From assembly GCF_009762775.1 (NCBI RefSeq), contig NZ_CP046401.1, positions 4,302,001-4,366,000 on the forward strand: a stretch of 64,000 nucleotides of DNA. The letters are read 5' to 3'. The DNA comes from Maribellus comscasis. Its GTDB lineage: Bacteria > Bacteroidota > Bacteroidia > Bacteroidales > Prolixibacteraceae. This document shows positions 26,409-34,671 of this stretch, piece after piece; within the stretch, counting starts at the first letter, position 1, and the number at the start of each line of letters is the position of its first letter. A program made the position numbers and the translations under genes. The notes beneath the pieces are model-generated. The model saw only the letters and a program-made list of their open reading frames with translations. It had not been told where the DNA came from and did not search any database.

Positions 26409-27862
26409 TTATGAGTCCTTACCTCGTTTTAGGAATAATTCTTGGCTATTTTTTTGTTTTGATGTTTATTTCGTGGCTGACCTCGAGAAATGCAAATACT
26501 GATACTTTTTTTACAGCAAACCGAAAATCGCCCTGGTATTTGGTTGCTTTTGGTATGGTTGGAGCAACGCTTTCAGGAGTAACATTTATTTCAGTGCCGG
26601 GAGAAGTAGGGAATTCGGCTTTTGCCTATTTACAATTTGTTTTTGGAAACCTTGTTGGTTACTGGCTGATTGCCGGAATTTTATTGCCTTTATATTATAA
26701 ATTAAACCTGATTTCAATTTACACTTTCCTTGAACAACGTTTTGGAAAATATTCATACAAAACAGGCTCTTTTTTCTTTTTGATTTCAAAACTTACCGGT
26801 GCGGCATTTCGGCTTTATTTGGTAGCCGGAGTGCTCCAAATTGCCTTTTTCGATGCCTTTAATATTCCTTTCGCTATCACGGTAGTCGTTACCATATTTT
26901 TAATTTGGATTTATACATTTCGCGGAGGGATAAAAACCATTGTCTGGACTGATACACTTCAAACACTTTTTCTGGTTAGTGCAGTTGTGTTTACCATGAT
27001 AGCAATCTCCCAAAACATGGAGTGGAGCTTTGGGCACTTGTTTAATGAAGTTGCTGAAAGTTCGAGAGCGAAGATTTTTATATGGGACTGGCGTTCCGGA
27101 AACAATTTTTTTAAACAGTTTTTGGCTGGAATTTTTACAACGATAGCTGTTAATGGGCTTGATCAGGATATGATGCAAAAAAATCTTACCTGTAAAAATA
27201 AAGGAGAAGCACAAAAAAATATGGTGGTGTTTAGTTTGTCATTTCTTTCCACTGTAATTTTGTTTTTAAGTCTCGGGGTAATTTTGTATTCTTTTGCTGA
27301 AAACATGGGGATTTCAATCCCTGAAAAGACAGACGATTTTTATCCGCTCCTTGCTCTGAATTATTTGGGTTTACCAGTGGGGATAGCTTTCTTGCTTGGA
27401 ATAACGGCCGCAACATACTCCAGTGCCGACTCTGCACTGACTGCAATGACCACTTCTTTTAGTGTTGACTTTTTAAATATTGGAAGATACAAAGAACAGA
27501 AAAAACAAAAAATTAAAAAGTGGTCACATCTGTTTTTCTCTTTGTTGCTAATTATTACTATCTTATTTTTCAGGGCAATAAACGATGAAAGTATTGTTGT
27601 TGCTGTGTTTCGGGTGGCAGGTTATACTTACGGCCCAATTTTAGGGTTATTTATTTTTGGTATGTATTCAAAAAGGAATGTTAATGATATTTGGGTCCCG
27701 GTTATTGGTTTTTTGGCACCGGTTATCTGTTATTTTTTATCCAGATATTCAGAGGTTCTTTTTAACGGTTATAGGTTTGGATTTGAACTTTTAATACTAA
27801 ACGGATTAATCACAATGATAGGTTTATTTTTCATTTCTAAAAAATATGTTGTAAAAAACTAA
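26405..27862 (+). CDS. sodium:solute symporter (SSS family)
   Basis: A 485-residue inner-membrane symporter with about 13 helices. Family features include the opening LVLGIILGYFFVLMFISWLTSRNANTDTFFTANRKSPWYLVAFGMVGATLSGVTFISVPG and the Na+-site helix FLLGITAATYSSADSALTAMTTSFSVDF (SSADS). It overlaps namZ by four bases (ATGA) and is therefore coupled to it. I infer a muropeptide sugar such as MurNAc or GlcNAc-MurNAc as substrate; SSS proteins also carry sialic acid, sugars and amino acids, so the substrate is not settled by the sequence. Confidence 0.88.
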   Translation: MIMSPYLVLGIILGYFFVLMFISWLTSRNANTDTFFTANRKSPWYLVAFGMVGATLSGVTFISVPGEVGNSAFAYLQFVFGNLVGYWLIAGILLPLYYKLNLISIYTFLEQRFGKYSYKTGSFFFLISKLTGAAFRLYLVAGVLQIAFFDAFNIPFAITVVVTIFLIWIYTFRGGIKTIVWTDTLQTLFLVSAVVFTMIAISQNMEWSFGHLFNEVAESSRAKIFIWDWRSGNNFFKQFLAGIFTTIAVNGLDQDMMQKNLTCKNKGEAQKNMVVFSLSFLSTVILFLSLGVILYSFAENMGISIPEKTDDFYPLLALNYLGLPVGIAFLLGITAATYSSADSALTAMTTSFSVDFLNIGRYKEQKKQKIKKWSHLFFSLLLIITILFFRAINDESIVVAVFRVAGYTYGPILGLFIFGMYSKRNVNDIWVPVIGFLAPVICYFLSRYSEVLFNGYRFGFELLILNGLITMIGLFFISKKYVVKN

Positions 27863-27901
27863 CGATTGTAAATAAATGTTAAAATTTGTAAATTGAATTG
27901 T

Positions 27902-27909
27902 TATATTTG
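27902..27909 (+). promoter_or_regulatory. -7 box TATATTTG of the beta-helix lipoprotein gene
   Basis: Exact TAnnTTTG match, 48 bp upstream of the TTG start at 27957. Confidence 0.45.
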
Positions 27910-27956
27910 CAATAATAAGCAACTGGAATAATCGTTATAGTTAAAAACCTTAAGAA

Positions 27957-29408
27957 TTGGTAAGATATCTACTTCAAATATTGCTGGTAGTTTTACTCGC
28001 TGTCTCCTTTTTCGCCTGTGAAGATGAGAAATATTTGAATTCTCCTGATGCGCAATTGCAATTTTCAGCCGACACCGTTGCTTTTGATACTATTTTCACC
28101 ACAATTGGCTCAACAACAAGGCGTTTTACCGTTTATAATCCTTATGAAGAGAATGTTTTGATTTCGCGAATAAGGCTTGCAGGAGGCGATTTTTCCAGTT
28201 TCAGGTTAAATATAAATGGCATTGCTGCAAATGAGGCTTATGAAGTGGAAGTACCTGCAAGAGACAGCATTTTTGTTTTTGTTGAAGTGACAATAGATCC
28301 GAATGGCCAAAATCTTCCCATGGTTGTTGAGGATTCTATTGAATTTACCACCAATACCAATATTCAGGGGATAAACCTGGTTGCTTATGGCCAGGATTTC
28401 AGACTGATAAAAGGAGAGACAATTGAAACTACAACCTGGAACGCGGAAAAGCCCTATCTTATTTACGATTATGCTTATGTAGACAGTACATCTACTCTCA
28501 CCATAGAGCCAGGTACAAAAGTATATTTTCATGATGGCGCAGGCTTGTATGTAAAGGGGACGATTGTGGCCGACGGAACATTTCAGAACCCGATTGTTTT
28601 TCAGGCAGATCGACTTGAAGATTCTTATAAGGACATACCTGATCAATGGAGTGGAATCATTTTGTTTTCCGGAAGTCATGACAATTTGTTCAATTTTACC
28701 ACCATAAAAAACGCAAATATTGGACTACAGGTAGGTACTATTGAAAATGAAGGTTTTGCTTCAGTTCATCTGTATAATTCGAGAATTGAAAATATGGCTT
28801 ATGCCGGTGTTTTTGCTTTGAAGTCGAAAATATACGGATACAACGATGTTATTGCAAATTGCGGCTATTACGCGGTTGCACTGTTGATTGGGGGGGAATA
28901 TGAATTTTACCATTCTACTATTGCGAATTATTGGGGAAATTATTCCCGGAAATCACGTTCAACATCTTCACTGGTGGTTTCCAATGTACTAAAGGTTTCT
29001 AATTCTGATGGTTCAAGTAAACTCTATCTGGGCGACCTGAATAAGGCGACTTTTGGAAATAGTATTATTTACGGGAATAATCAAAATGAATTGGAACTGG
29101 GGAAAAATGAGGAAAAACAGTTTAATTACTTGTTTGACCATTGTATCATTCAGGTCCCGGATACATTTAATGTTTCGAATAAAGACCATTATAAAAATGT
29201 TTACCGGGGTGTAGAGTTTGATCCCTTATTTGTTGATCCTTATGAAGATTATGATTATTCGCTCGACTCACTTTCTCCTGCGCGGGATATTGGTAGTGTG
29301 GAAATCGCGAACATGTTCCCGTTGGATATTCTCGATAAAGATCGTTTTTCAGATGATGCTCCTGATTTAGGAGCTTTTGAATTTATTAAAAGAAAGAATG
29401 AAGATTAA
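27957..29408 (+). CDS. right-handed beta-helix lipoprotein
   Basis: A 483-residue surface or periplasmic lipoprotein. The start must be TTG 27957: a stop codon (TAA) lies two codons upstream and no ATG precedes the hydrophobic signal. The lipobox is FFAC (Cys21). An Ig-like N-terminal domain (about 40-140, with IGSTTRRFTVYNPYEENVLISRIRLAGG) precedes a right-handed parallel beta-helix of the pectate-lyase/NosD type (about 170-440; STLTIEPGTKVYFHDGAGLYVKGTIVADGT and repeated strand-turn units). The end is ARDIGSVEIA...DAPDLGAFEF, the usual C-terminal cap motif of Bacteroidota beta-helix proteins. It probably binds or cleaves polysaccharide; no catalytic site is clear. Confidence 0.8.
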   Translation: MVRYLLQILLVVLLAVSFFACEDEKYLNSPDAQLQFSADTVAFDTIFTTIGSTTRRFTVYNPYEENVLISRIRLAGGDFSSFRLNINGIAANEAYEVEVPARDSIFVFVEVTIDPNGQNLPMVVEDSIEFTTNTNIQGINLVAYGQDFRLIKGETIETTTWNAEKPYLIYDYAYVDSTSTLTIEPGTKVYFHDGAGLYVKGTIVADGTFQNPIVFQADRLEDSYKDIPDQWSGIILFSGSHDNLFNFTTIKNANIGLQVGTIENEGFASVHLYNSRIENMAYAGVFALKSKIYGYNDVIANCGYYAVALLIGGEYEFYHSTIANYWGNYSRKSRSTSSLVVSNVLKVSNSDGSSKLYLGDLNKATFGNSIIYGNNQNELELGKNEEKQFNYLFDHCIIQVPDTFNVSNKDHYKNVYRGVEFDPLFVDPYEDYDYSLDSLSPARDIGSVEIANMFPLDILDKDRFSDDAPDLGAFEFIKRKNED

Positions 29409-30429
29409 CTTCTTTATACTTCTTATTGGTTTACTTTTCTTTTCTCTTTCGTTGTTGTCCCAGCCGCAAGCCGAGGATTTTTCTGTTTTGTTTTACAATG
29501 TTGAGAATTTATTTGATATTAAAAATGAACCGGGCAAGGAGGACGACGAATTTACACCAACAGGTGAGCGGTATTGGACAAATAGAAAATTAGATAAAAA
29601 ATTAGTAAACATTTCAAAAGTTATTTTGAATTCCTCTGGTTTTACAACACCTGATGTTATTGCATTATGTGAGATCGAAAACAGAGAAGTTTTGGAAAGG
29701 CTTTTGTACACAACTCCGCTAAAAAAATATAACTATAAAATTATTCACAAAGAATCACCCGACCACAGAGGAATTGATGTTGCTTTGCTTTATCAGTCAG
29801 AAACACTTTATCCTCTTAATTACACGTATTTTCCGGTGGTGCGAGGTGATGAAATAATAAAAACACGAGAGGTTTTGTATTTTTCCGGTATTATAAATGA
29901 GATTGATACCGTTCACTTTTTTGTAAATCACTGGCCGTCGCGTTATGAAGGAATTTTGGAATCAGAGCCTTTGCGAAAGCTCGCAGCGCAACTATTAAAA
30001 ACAAAGGTAGAAGAGGTGAGGTCAAAATCTGGAAATTCTAAGATTATCATTCTTGGCGATTTTAACGACCAACCCACTGATGCGAGTATCAGGGAAACTT
30101 TAGATGCTCAGTCGCTCTCAGACAACATCGAAAATAGCCATTTATATAATCTTTCGTTCCGCTGGATGAAAGATGAAATAAAAACTCTGAAATATCAGTC
30201 ACAATGGTCGGTATATGATCAATGTATTGTTTCTGGTTCTCTGGTAAATAGTAAGAAGGGGTATTCAATTCTTCCCGAAAATACAAAAATTATCAAACTA
30301 CCATTCCTTTTGGAAAAAGATGAAAAATATGGAGGGGTAAAACCATTCAGAACGTATAACGGGTATTCATATAAAGGAGGTTTTAGTGACCACTTACCCG
30401 TTCTGCTTAAATTGACATTGCTAAATTAA
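29398..30429 (+). CDS. secreted endonuclease/exonuclease/phosphatase family protein
   Basis: A 343-residue protein of the EEP superfamily. Start at ATG 29398, which overlaps the end of the preceding gene by 11 bp and leads straight into a signal peptide ([22 protein letters not shown]). Catalytic motifs: FYNVENLFD near the start, ALCEIENR (Glu metal ligand), [19 protein letters not shown] (Asp-Asn), and [11 protein letters not shown] (terminal Asp-His). It hydrolyses phosphodiesters or phosphomonoesters outside the cytoplasm. It is translationally coupled to the beta-helix lipoprotein. Confidence 0.85.
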   Translation: MKINFFILLIGLLFFSLSLLSQPQAEDFSVLFYNVENLFDIKNEPGKEDDEFTPTGERYWTNRKLDKKLVNISKVILNSSGFTTPDVIALCEIENREVLERLLYTTPLKKYNYKIIHKESPDHRGIDVALLYQSETLYPLNYTYFPVVRGDEIIKTREVLYFSGIINEIDTVHFFVNHWPSRYEGILESEPLRKLAAQLLKTKVEEVRSKSGNSKIIILGDFNDQPTDASIRETLDAQSLSDNIENSHLYNLSFRWMKDEIKTLKYQSQWSVYDQCIVSGSLVNSKKGYSILPENTKIIKLPFLLEKDEKYGGVKPFRTYNGYSYKGGFSDHLPVLLKLTLLN

Positions 30430-31835
30430 TTTTTCTTTTTATGTCCCAGTTCGCCTGCTTTTTTCAGCATGTATGAATAGGCTTCTTCATAGTTGTTGTG
30501 AATTTCGCCTTCCAATATGGCTTCTTTTATCGCATCTTTAATAATCCCCACATCTTTACAGGGCGAAAGTCCAAAAGTCTCCATAATTAACTCACCCGAA
30601 ACCGGTGGCTGGAAATTTCGAATAGCATCTTTTTCTTCAATTTCTTTTAACTTTTCTCTGACGATTTTAAAATTGGAGAGGTAACGCTTTACTTTGTTCT
30701 GATTTTTGGAAGTGATATCAGCTTCACACAGTGTCATTAGTTCATCAATATCATCACCTGCTTCAAAGAGGAGGCGGCGTACAGCTGAGTCAGAGACTTC
30801 TTCTTCTGATAAAACAATGGGGCGCATGTGCAAATGAACCATTTTCTGAACAAATTTCATCTTTTCATTCAGCGGGAGTTTCATTCTTCGGAATATTTTT
30901 GGAATCATTTTAATACCCACATAATTATGTGCATGAAATGTCCAGCCTTGTCCTTCAATAAACTTTTTTGTTGCGGGTTTTGCAATATCATGTAATAAGG
31001 CAGACCAGCGCAACCATAAATTTTCAGTATTTGGTGCTATCCTGTCGAGAACTTCGATGGTGTGGTAAAAGTTATCTTTATGTGCGATTCCGTTCACTGT
31101 TTCGATACCCTTCATTTTATAAAGTTCAGGAAATATGATTTCCAGCAAACCGGTTTCTTCCAGTAGTTTAAACCCGACAGATGGTTTTGGGGCAAGAATT
31201 ATTTTATTCAATTCTTCCGTGATTCGTTCAGCCGAAACAATTTTAATCCTGTTTTTATTTGCTGCAATTGACTGAAGTGTTTTTGCTTCAATTTCAAAAC
31301 CCAGCTGGGTTGAGAAACGAATGGCCCGCATCATCCGAAGAGGATCGTCAGAAAAGGTAACAGCAGGGTCGAGAGGAGTACGGATAATTTTGTGCTTCAG
31401 GTCGTTTATTCCATTAAAAGGATCAACGAGCTGATTAAAATTGCCGGAGTTCAACCCCAATGCAAGTGCGTTAATTGTAAAGTCACGCCGGTTCTGATCA
31501 TCCTCAAGCGTACCATTTTCAACGATTGGTTTTCTAGAGTTTCTCTGATATGACTCTTTTCGTGCGCCGACGAATTCTATTTCCAGGTTCTTGTATTTTA
31601 GCATGGCGGTGCCAAAATTCCTGAAAATATTAACTCTTGGTTTTGGACGAACTTCCTGCGCTACCTTTTGGGCCAGTTCAATTCCGCTGCCAACCGTCAC
31701 AATATCAATATCTTTAGAGGGGCGTTTTAGGAGCAGATCGCGAACATAACCACCAATTACGTATGTTTCCTGCTGCATTTCATCACTTACCTTTGATATA
31801 ATGTCAAATATTTTGAGCTTCAGTCTTTTATCCAT
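30426..31835 (-). CDS. CCA-adding enzyme / tRNA nucleotidyltransferase with HD domain
   Basis: A 469-residue class II polymerase beta-type nucleotidyltransferase. The GGYVRD motif (28-33) and the metal Asp pair D42/D44 (KDIDIV) define the head domain, the neck-region motif [11 protein letters not shown] and the RNA-binding [12 protein letters not shown] follow, and an HD domain with [16 protein letters not shown] and FHAHNYVG is at about 255-300. This is the common Bacteroidota CCA-tRNA nucleotidyltransferase with a phosphohydrolase-like HD domain. It works in the cytoplasm on tRNA 3' ends. Its stop codon and that of the convergent EEP gene share TTAA. Confidence 0.92.
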   Translation of the reverse strand: MDKRLKLKIFDIISKVSDEMQQETYVIGGYVRDLLLKRPSKDIDIVTVGSGIELAQKVAQEVRPKPRVNIFRNFGTAMLKYKNLEIEFVGARKESYQRNSRKPIVENGTLEDDQNRRDFTINALALGLNSGNFNQLVDPFNGINDLKHKIIRTPLDPAVTFSDDPLRMMRAIRFSTQLGFEIEAKTLQSIAANKNRIKIVSAERITEELNKIILAPKPSVGFKLLEETGLLEIIFPELYKMKGIETVNGIAHKDNFYHTIEVLDRIAPNTENLWLRWSALLHDIAKPATKKFIEGQGWTFHAHNYVGIKMIPKIFRRMKLPLNEKMKFVQKMVHLHMRPIVLSEEEVSDSAVRRLLFEAGDDIDELMTLCEADITSKNQNKVKRYLSNFKIVREKLKEIEEKDAIRNFQPPVSGELIMETFGLSPCKDVGIIKDAIKEAILEGEIHNNYEEAYSYMLKKAGELGHKKKN

Positions 31836-31955
31836 TATCCTGACAAAATTTGTAACTTCACCAGTAAATTACTGCCACTTGTTAAAAAATTGTGACAAAA
31901 TTACAACTATTTCAAATAAAAGCGTAGTAAATTTTTAGGTTTGACCAAACGGCAT

Positions 31956-31963
31956 TATTTTTG
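31956..31963 (+). promoter_or_regulatory. -7 box TATTTTTG of the thioredoxin gene
   Basis: Exact TAnnTTTG match, 52 bp upstream of ATG 32015, in the divergent region shared with the CCA-adding enzyme gene. Confidence 0.4.
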
Positions 31964-32014
31964 AATCGACATATGTAAATTGTTAGATATTTAAATAATT
32001 TAAAACTATAAATC

Positions 32015-32386
32015 ATGTTGGAACATTTAACAAAAGAAACATTCAAAGAGAAAGTTTTTAACTGGGAAGCAAATAAAGAGTGGAAATATGAAGGTTCAAA
32101 GCCTTGTATGATTGATTTTTACGCCGACTGGTGTGGCCCATGTAAAATGGTTGCTCCTGTTTTGGAAGAGTTGCAGAAAGAGTATGGCGATAGTTTAGTA
32201 ATTTATAAGGTTAATACTGAAGAACAGCAGGAGTTGGCTGGAATGTTTGGAATTCAGAGTATCCCTTCTTTGTTGTTTGTACCTCAGGAAGGACAACCGC
32301 AAATGGCGATGGGGGCACTTCCAAAGCCTACTTTCGAAAAAGCAATTGCCGATGTTTTAAAAGTTGAAAAGCCATTGGCCAATTAA
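32015..32386 (+). CDS. thioredoxin
   Basis: A 123-residue cytoplasmic thioredoxin. The active site is W39-C40-G-P-C43-K in DFYADWCGPCKMVAPVL, and the cis-Pro motif IQSIPSLLFVP is present. There is an N-terminal extension of about 25 residues ahead of the fold (EHLTKETFKEKVFNWEANKEW), which is frequent in Bacteroidota. It serves as a disulfide reductant for ribonucleotide reductase and peroxiredoxins. It is a single-gene unit; the insertion sequence lies about 300 bp downstream. Confidence 0.92.
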   Translation: MLEHLTKETFKEKVFNWEANKEWKYEGSKPCMIDFYADWCGPCKMVAPVLEELQKEYGDSLVIYKVNTEEQQELAGMFGIQSIPSLLFVPQEGQPQMAMGALPKPTFEKAIADVLKVEKPLAN

Positions 32387-32689
32387 AACATACGGGTTTT
32401 TCCAAACTGATGCCGGAAGAACTCTTGCAGCCTATTAAATTTTTTAAGCACCGGTTTTGCCGGGGTAGTTTTATATTACCGAAAGTTATCTTACTGGGCT
32501 TTTGGCAGTAAAAGAGAATGTTTTTCTTGCGGGAAAAGCATTTTTTTGTTTGGACAGACGGGTATTCCGGCGCTGTTGTTCAGTTTCAAATAGCAATTTA
32601 TCTTCAAAAAATCGATAACTGTTTTCTGATTTTGAAAAGGAAGGATTTTTAAACAAATGCCAACCTAGTTATCGCAGTTTTCTAATGTA
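32387..32689. other. gap between thioredoxin and the insertion sequence
   Basis: About 300 bp with no supportable gene. A 33-codon ATG frame at 32410-32511 (start MPEELLQPIKFFKHRF) has no known match to me and may be a decayed fragment. The bases CTAATGTA at 32682-32689 are repeated at 34342-34349 and could be the target duplication of the insertion sequence. Confidence 0.4.
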
Positions 32690-32706
32690 GGGATGTTCAT
32701 AAGTAT

Positions 32707-32748
32707 CAAAACCTATTGACAATAAATACGATAGGTTTTGTTATTTTT
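32707..32748 (+). terminator. hairpin plus T-run at the left end of the IS
   Basis: CAAAACCTAT (32707-32716) pairs perfectly with ATAGGTTTTG (32731-32740) and is followed by TTATTTTT. It reads as a terminator of transcription entering from the thioredoxin side, 64 bp ahead of the transposase gene. Confidence 0.6.
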
Positions 32749-32811
32749 AAGAAAAACCCCGAAAAAGGCCTGAATCGCCAAAAATCGGGGTAATTTTCAA
32801 AATCCTTAATT

Positions 32812-34164
32812 GTGAAAGTACAAAGAATTTATGAAACGCCCCTTGAAATTAATTTTAATTCACCACGTCAGGAATTTTCTCTTTACTGGAAATCATTTTT
32901 AACATCTGAAATTGGTAAACTCTATGTCTCCTTACCCTGGGATGATTTAGTCCGGCATTTTAAAATCAAAGAAAATAAGAAAGGACCTTCCCGTTTTTTT
33001 AGTCCCGGGGGAATGATTGCATTGATGTTCCTTAAGTCTTATGTGGGGTGTTCAGACCGAAAACTAATTGAGCACTTAAACGGCAATATCCACTTTCAGC
33101 TTTTTTGTGACATCTGGCTACAAGGTGAAAGGCTTACCAATTATAAAATTGTCAGCCAGATACGTACTTTTTTGTCATCAAGGTTAGCTATTAGTGAAGC
33201 TCAAAAAATATTGGCAAAACATTGGAAACCCTTTATTGAACATCCCAACATTATGCTTACCGATGCAACATGTTACGAAACTTCGATGCGTTACCCAACC
33301 AATATAAAACTACTGTGGGAAAGTGTAGACTGGTGTTACGGTCAATTGAAATTAAGCTGTAAGTATTTAAAGATACGAACACCCCGAACCAAATATCTCA
33401 AGCAAAAAGAAAGGTATAGTCACTACAGCCGAAAGCGCAGGAAATCGAAAAAGCAGCGTAGAATACTTACCCGGAGCCTGCTGCACTTACTGGGGAAATT
33501 ATTGTTTTTACTGGAAGAAACCCAGCAGAACTATCTTTATGAATTTACCATGCCAGCCAGATATTATCGCCAAATCAAAATAATTACCACGGTATTATCT
33601 CAACAACAAGAAATTTTTGATACAGGTAAAAGTGTACCCGACCGTATAGTCAGCCTTTCAAAAGCTTATATCCGGCCAATTGTACGAGGAAAAGAAGTTA
33701 AACCTGTTGAATTTGGAGCCAAGGTAAATATGATACAATTTGGAGGGATTAATTTTATCGAGCACATAAGCTTCAGCGCTTTTCATGAGGGGATAAGGCT
33801 TAAGCAATCTGTGCGTTACGGTCGCCAGCTGGTAGGTAAACCAACACACCTTTCGGGCGATGATATTTATGCCACCAATGCCAACCGCACCTGGTGCAGG
33901 AAAGAGAATATCATCCATGGGTTTAAACGAAAAGGAAGGGCAGGAAAACATGAACAGCACCGGAAAATACTTCATTCTGTACTTCGTAAAGAAAGAGCCA
34001 CGCGAATGGAAGGAAGCTTTGGAACAGAAAAAGAACACTACGGCTTAAAGAAAATAAGGGCCATGACCCGGAAAAATGAAGAACTCTGGATTTTCTTTGG
34101 TGTACATACAGCAAATGCAGTTAGGATAGCCCGAAAAATGGCGCTCCAAAAACAAGCTGCCTAA
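32812..34164 (+). CDS. IS5/IS1182-like transposase
   Basis: A 450-residue transposase starting at GTG 32812. The N-terminal DUF772-type region (RFFSPGGMIALMFLKSYVGCSDRKLIEHLNGNIHFQLFCDI) is typical of IS5-superfamily enzymes. The DDE residues are likely D in MLTDATCYE, D in LSGDDIYATNANRTWC and E in RMEGSFGTEKEHYGL. A basic stretch rich in Lys and Arg lies around residues 200-225 (YSRKRRKSKKQRR). It is full length and uninterrupted, so the element may still move. Only one copy is in this window. Confidence 0.88.
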   Translation: MKVQRIYETPLEINFNSPRQEFSLYWKSFLTSEIGKLYVSLPWDDLVRHFKIKENKKGPSRFFSPGGMIALMFLKSYVGCSDRKLIEHLNGNIHFQLFCDIWLQGERLTNYKIVSQIRTFLSSRLAISEAQKILAKHWKPFIEHPNIMLTDATCYETSMRYPTNIKLLWESVDWCYGQLKLSCKYLKIRTPRTKYLKQKERYSHYSRKRRKSKKQRRILTRSLLHLLGKLLFLLEETQQNYLYEFTMPARYYRQIKIITTVLSQQQEIFDTGKSVPDRIVSLSKAYIRPIVRGKEVKPVEFGAKVNMIQFGGINFIEHISFSAFHEGIRLKQSVRYGRQLVGKPTHLSGDDIYATNANRTWCRKENIIHGFKRKGRAGKHEQHRKILHSVLRKERATRMEGSFGTEKEHYGLKKIRAMTRKNEELWIFFGVHTANAVRIARKMALQKQAA

Positions 34165-34272
34165 AATCAAATCAATTTATTCAAAATCTTTAGGCAAATG
34201 GGAAAACTATGCCCAATTCCGGCCTTTTTTCGTCATAAAATCAATCGACACAAAAAAAAGAGATTCTTTTAT

Positions 34273-34314
34273 CAAAATCGGGAAAAAATATCAAGGAGAT
34301 TTTACCCGATTTTG
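34273..34314. repeat. 10-bp inverted repeat near the right end of the IS
   Basis: CAAAATCGGG (34273-34282) pairs perfectly with CCCGATTTTG (34305-34314) across a 22-nt loop. The 9-base core AAAATCGGG also occurs at 32781-32789 near the left end. Confidence 0.6.
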
Positions 34315-34341
34315 TCCGAAGACCTTTACTGCTGAAGGTGC

Positions 34342-34615
34342 CTAATGTAAAACTTGTATTAAATTTTAAAAGCACTTTGGCGTTCAACTTTTTGAACTGG
34401 GCTTTTCTTTGATTCCGATCACCCTTTACCCTCTGTTTAGTTTTTTATTTATTTATCGTCGGCGTGTTCCAGTACAATCTTTGAATATTTTCAACTGATG
34501 TTGTTTTGAAGGAAGTTTGGTTTTATTGTTATCAATTATAGCGCTCGTAAATCCGCTTTTTGCACTGCACCTTTCTTTCTATTAAATTTTTGGTAGTTAT
34601 ACATAATACATAATC
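34342..34615. other. gap between IS and gldJ terminator
   Basis: AT-rich DNA without a supportable reading frame. It starts with the right-hand CTAATGTA copy. I see no tRNA, repeat or clear promoter. It was presumably continuous with 32387-32689 before the IS entered, making an original gap of about 580 bp between thioredoxin and gldJ. Confidence 0.4.
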
Positions 34616-34616
34616 A

Positions 34617-34649
34617 AAAAACCTTCCATCAATGCGATGAAAGGTTTTT
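34617..34649 (-). terminator. intrinsic terminator of gldJ
   Basis: On the minus strand AAAAACCTT pairs with AAGGTTTTT, extended inside by GATG/CATC around a 5-nt loop (one mismatch), with a T run following. It lies 23 bp after the gldJ stop. Confidence 0.8.
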
Positions 34650-34671
34650 GATATATTAACTTTATTTTTTT

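Larger units (their letters stand above)
32690..34341 (+). mobile_element. insertion sequence with IS5/IS1182-like DDE transposase
   Basis: About 1.65 kb. Boundaries are proposed from the 8-bp direct repeat CTAATGTA on both sides and from weakly similar ends: the left end reads ...TTCATAAGTA and the complement of the right end ...TTCAGCAGTA (8 of 10 bases) about 6 bp in. Inside the ends are a 10-bp hairpin with a T run at the left (32707-32748), a 7-bp hairpin (32756-32791), and a 10-bp inverted repeat at the right (34273-34314). CGAAAAAGGCC (32760-32770) recurs inverted at 34221-34232. The boundaries are inference; the presence of an IS is clear from the transposase. Confidence 0.6.

Noticed and set aside
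32410..32511. 33-codon frame between thioredoxin and the IS
   Set aside because: Too short, no family, no ribosome site; mentioned only as part of the gap.
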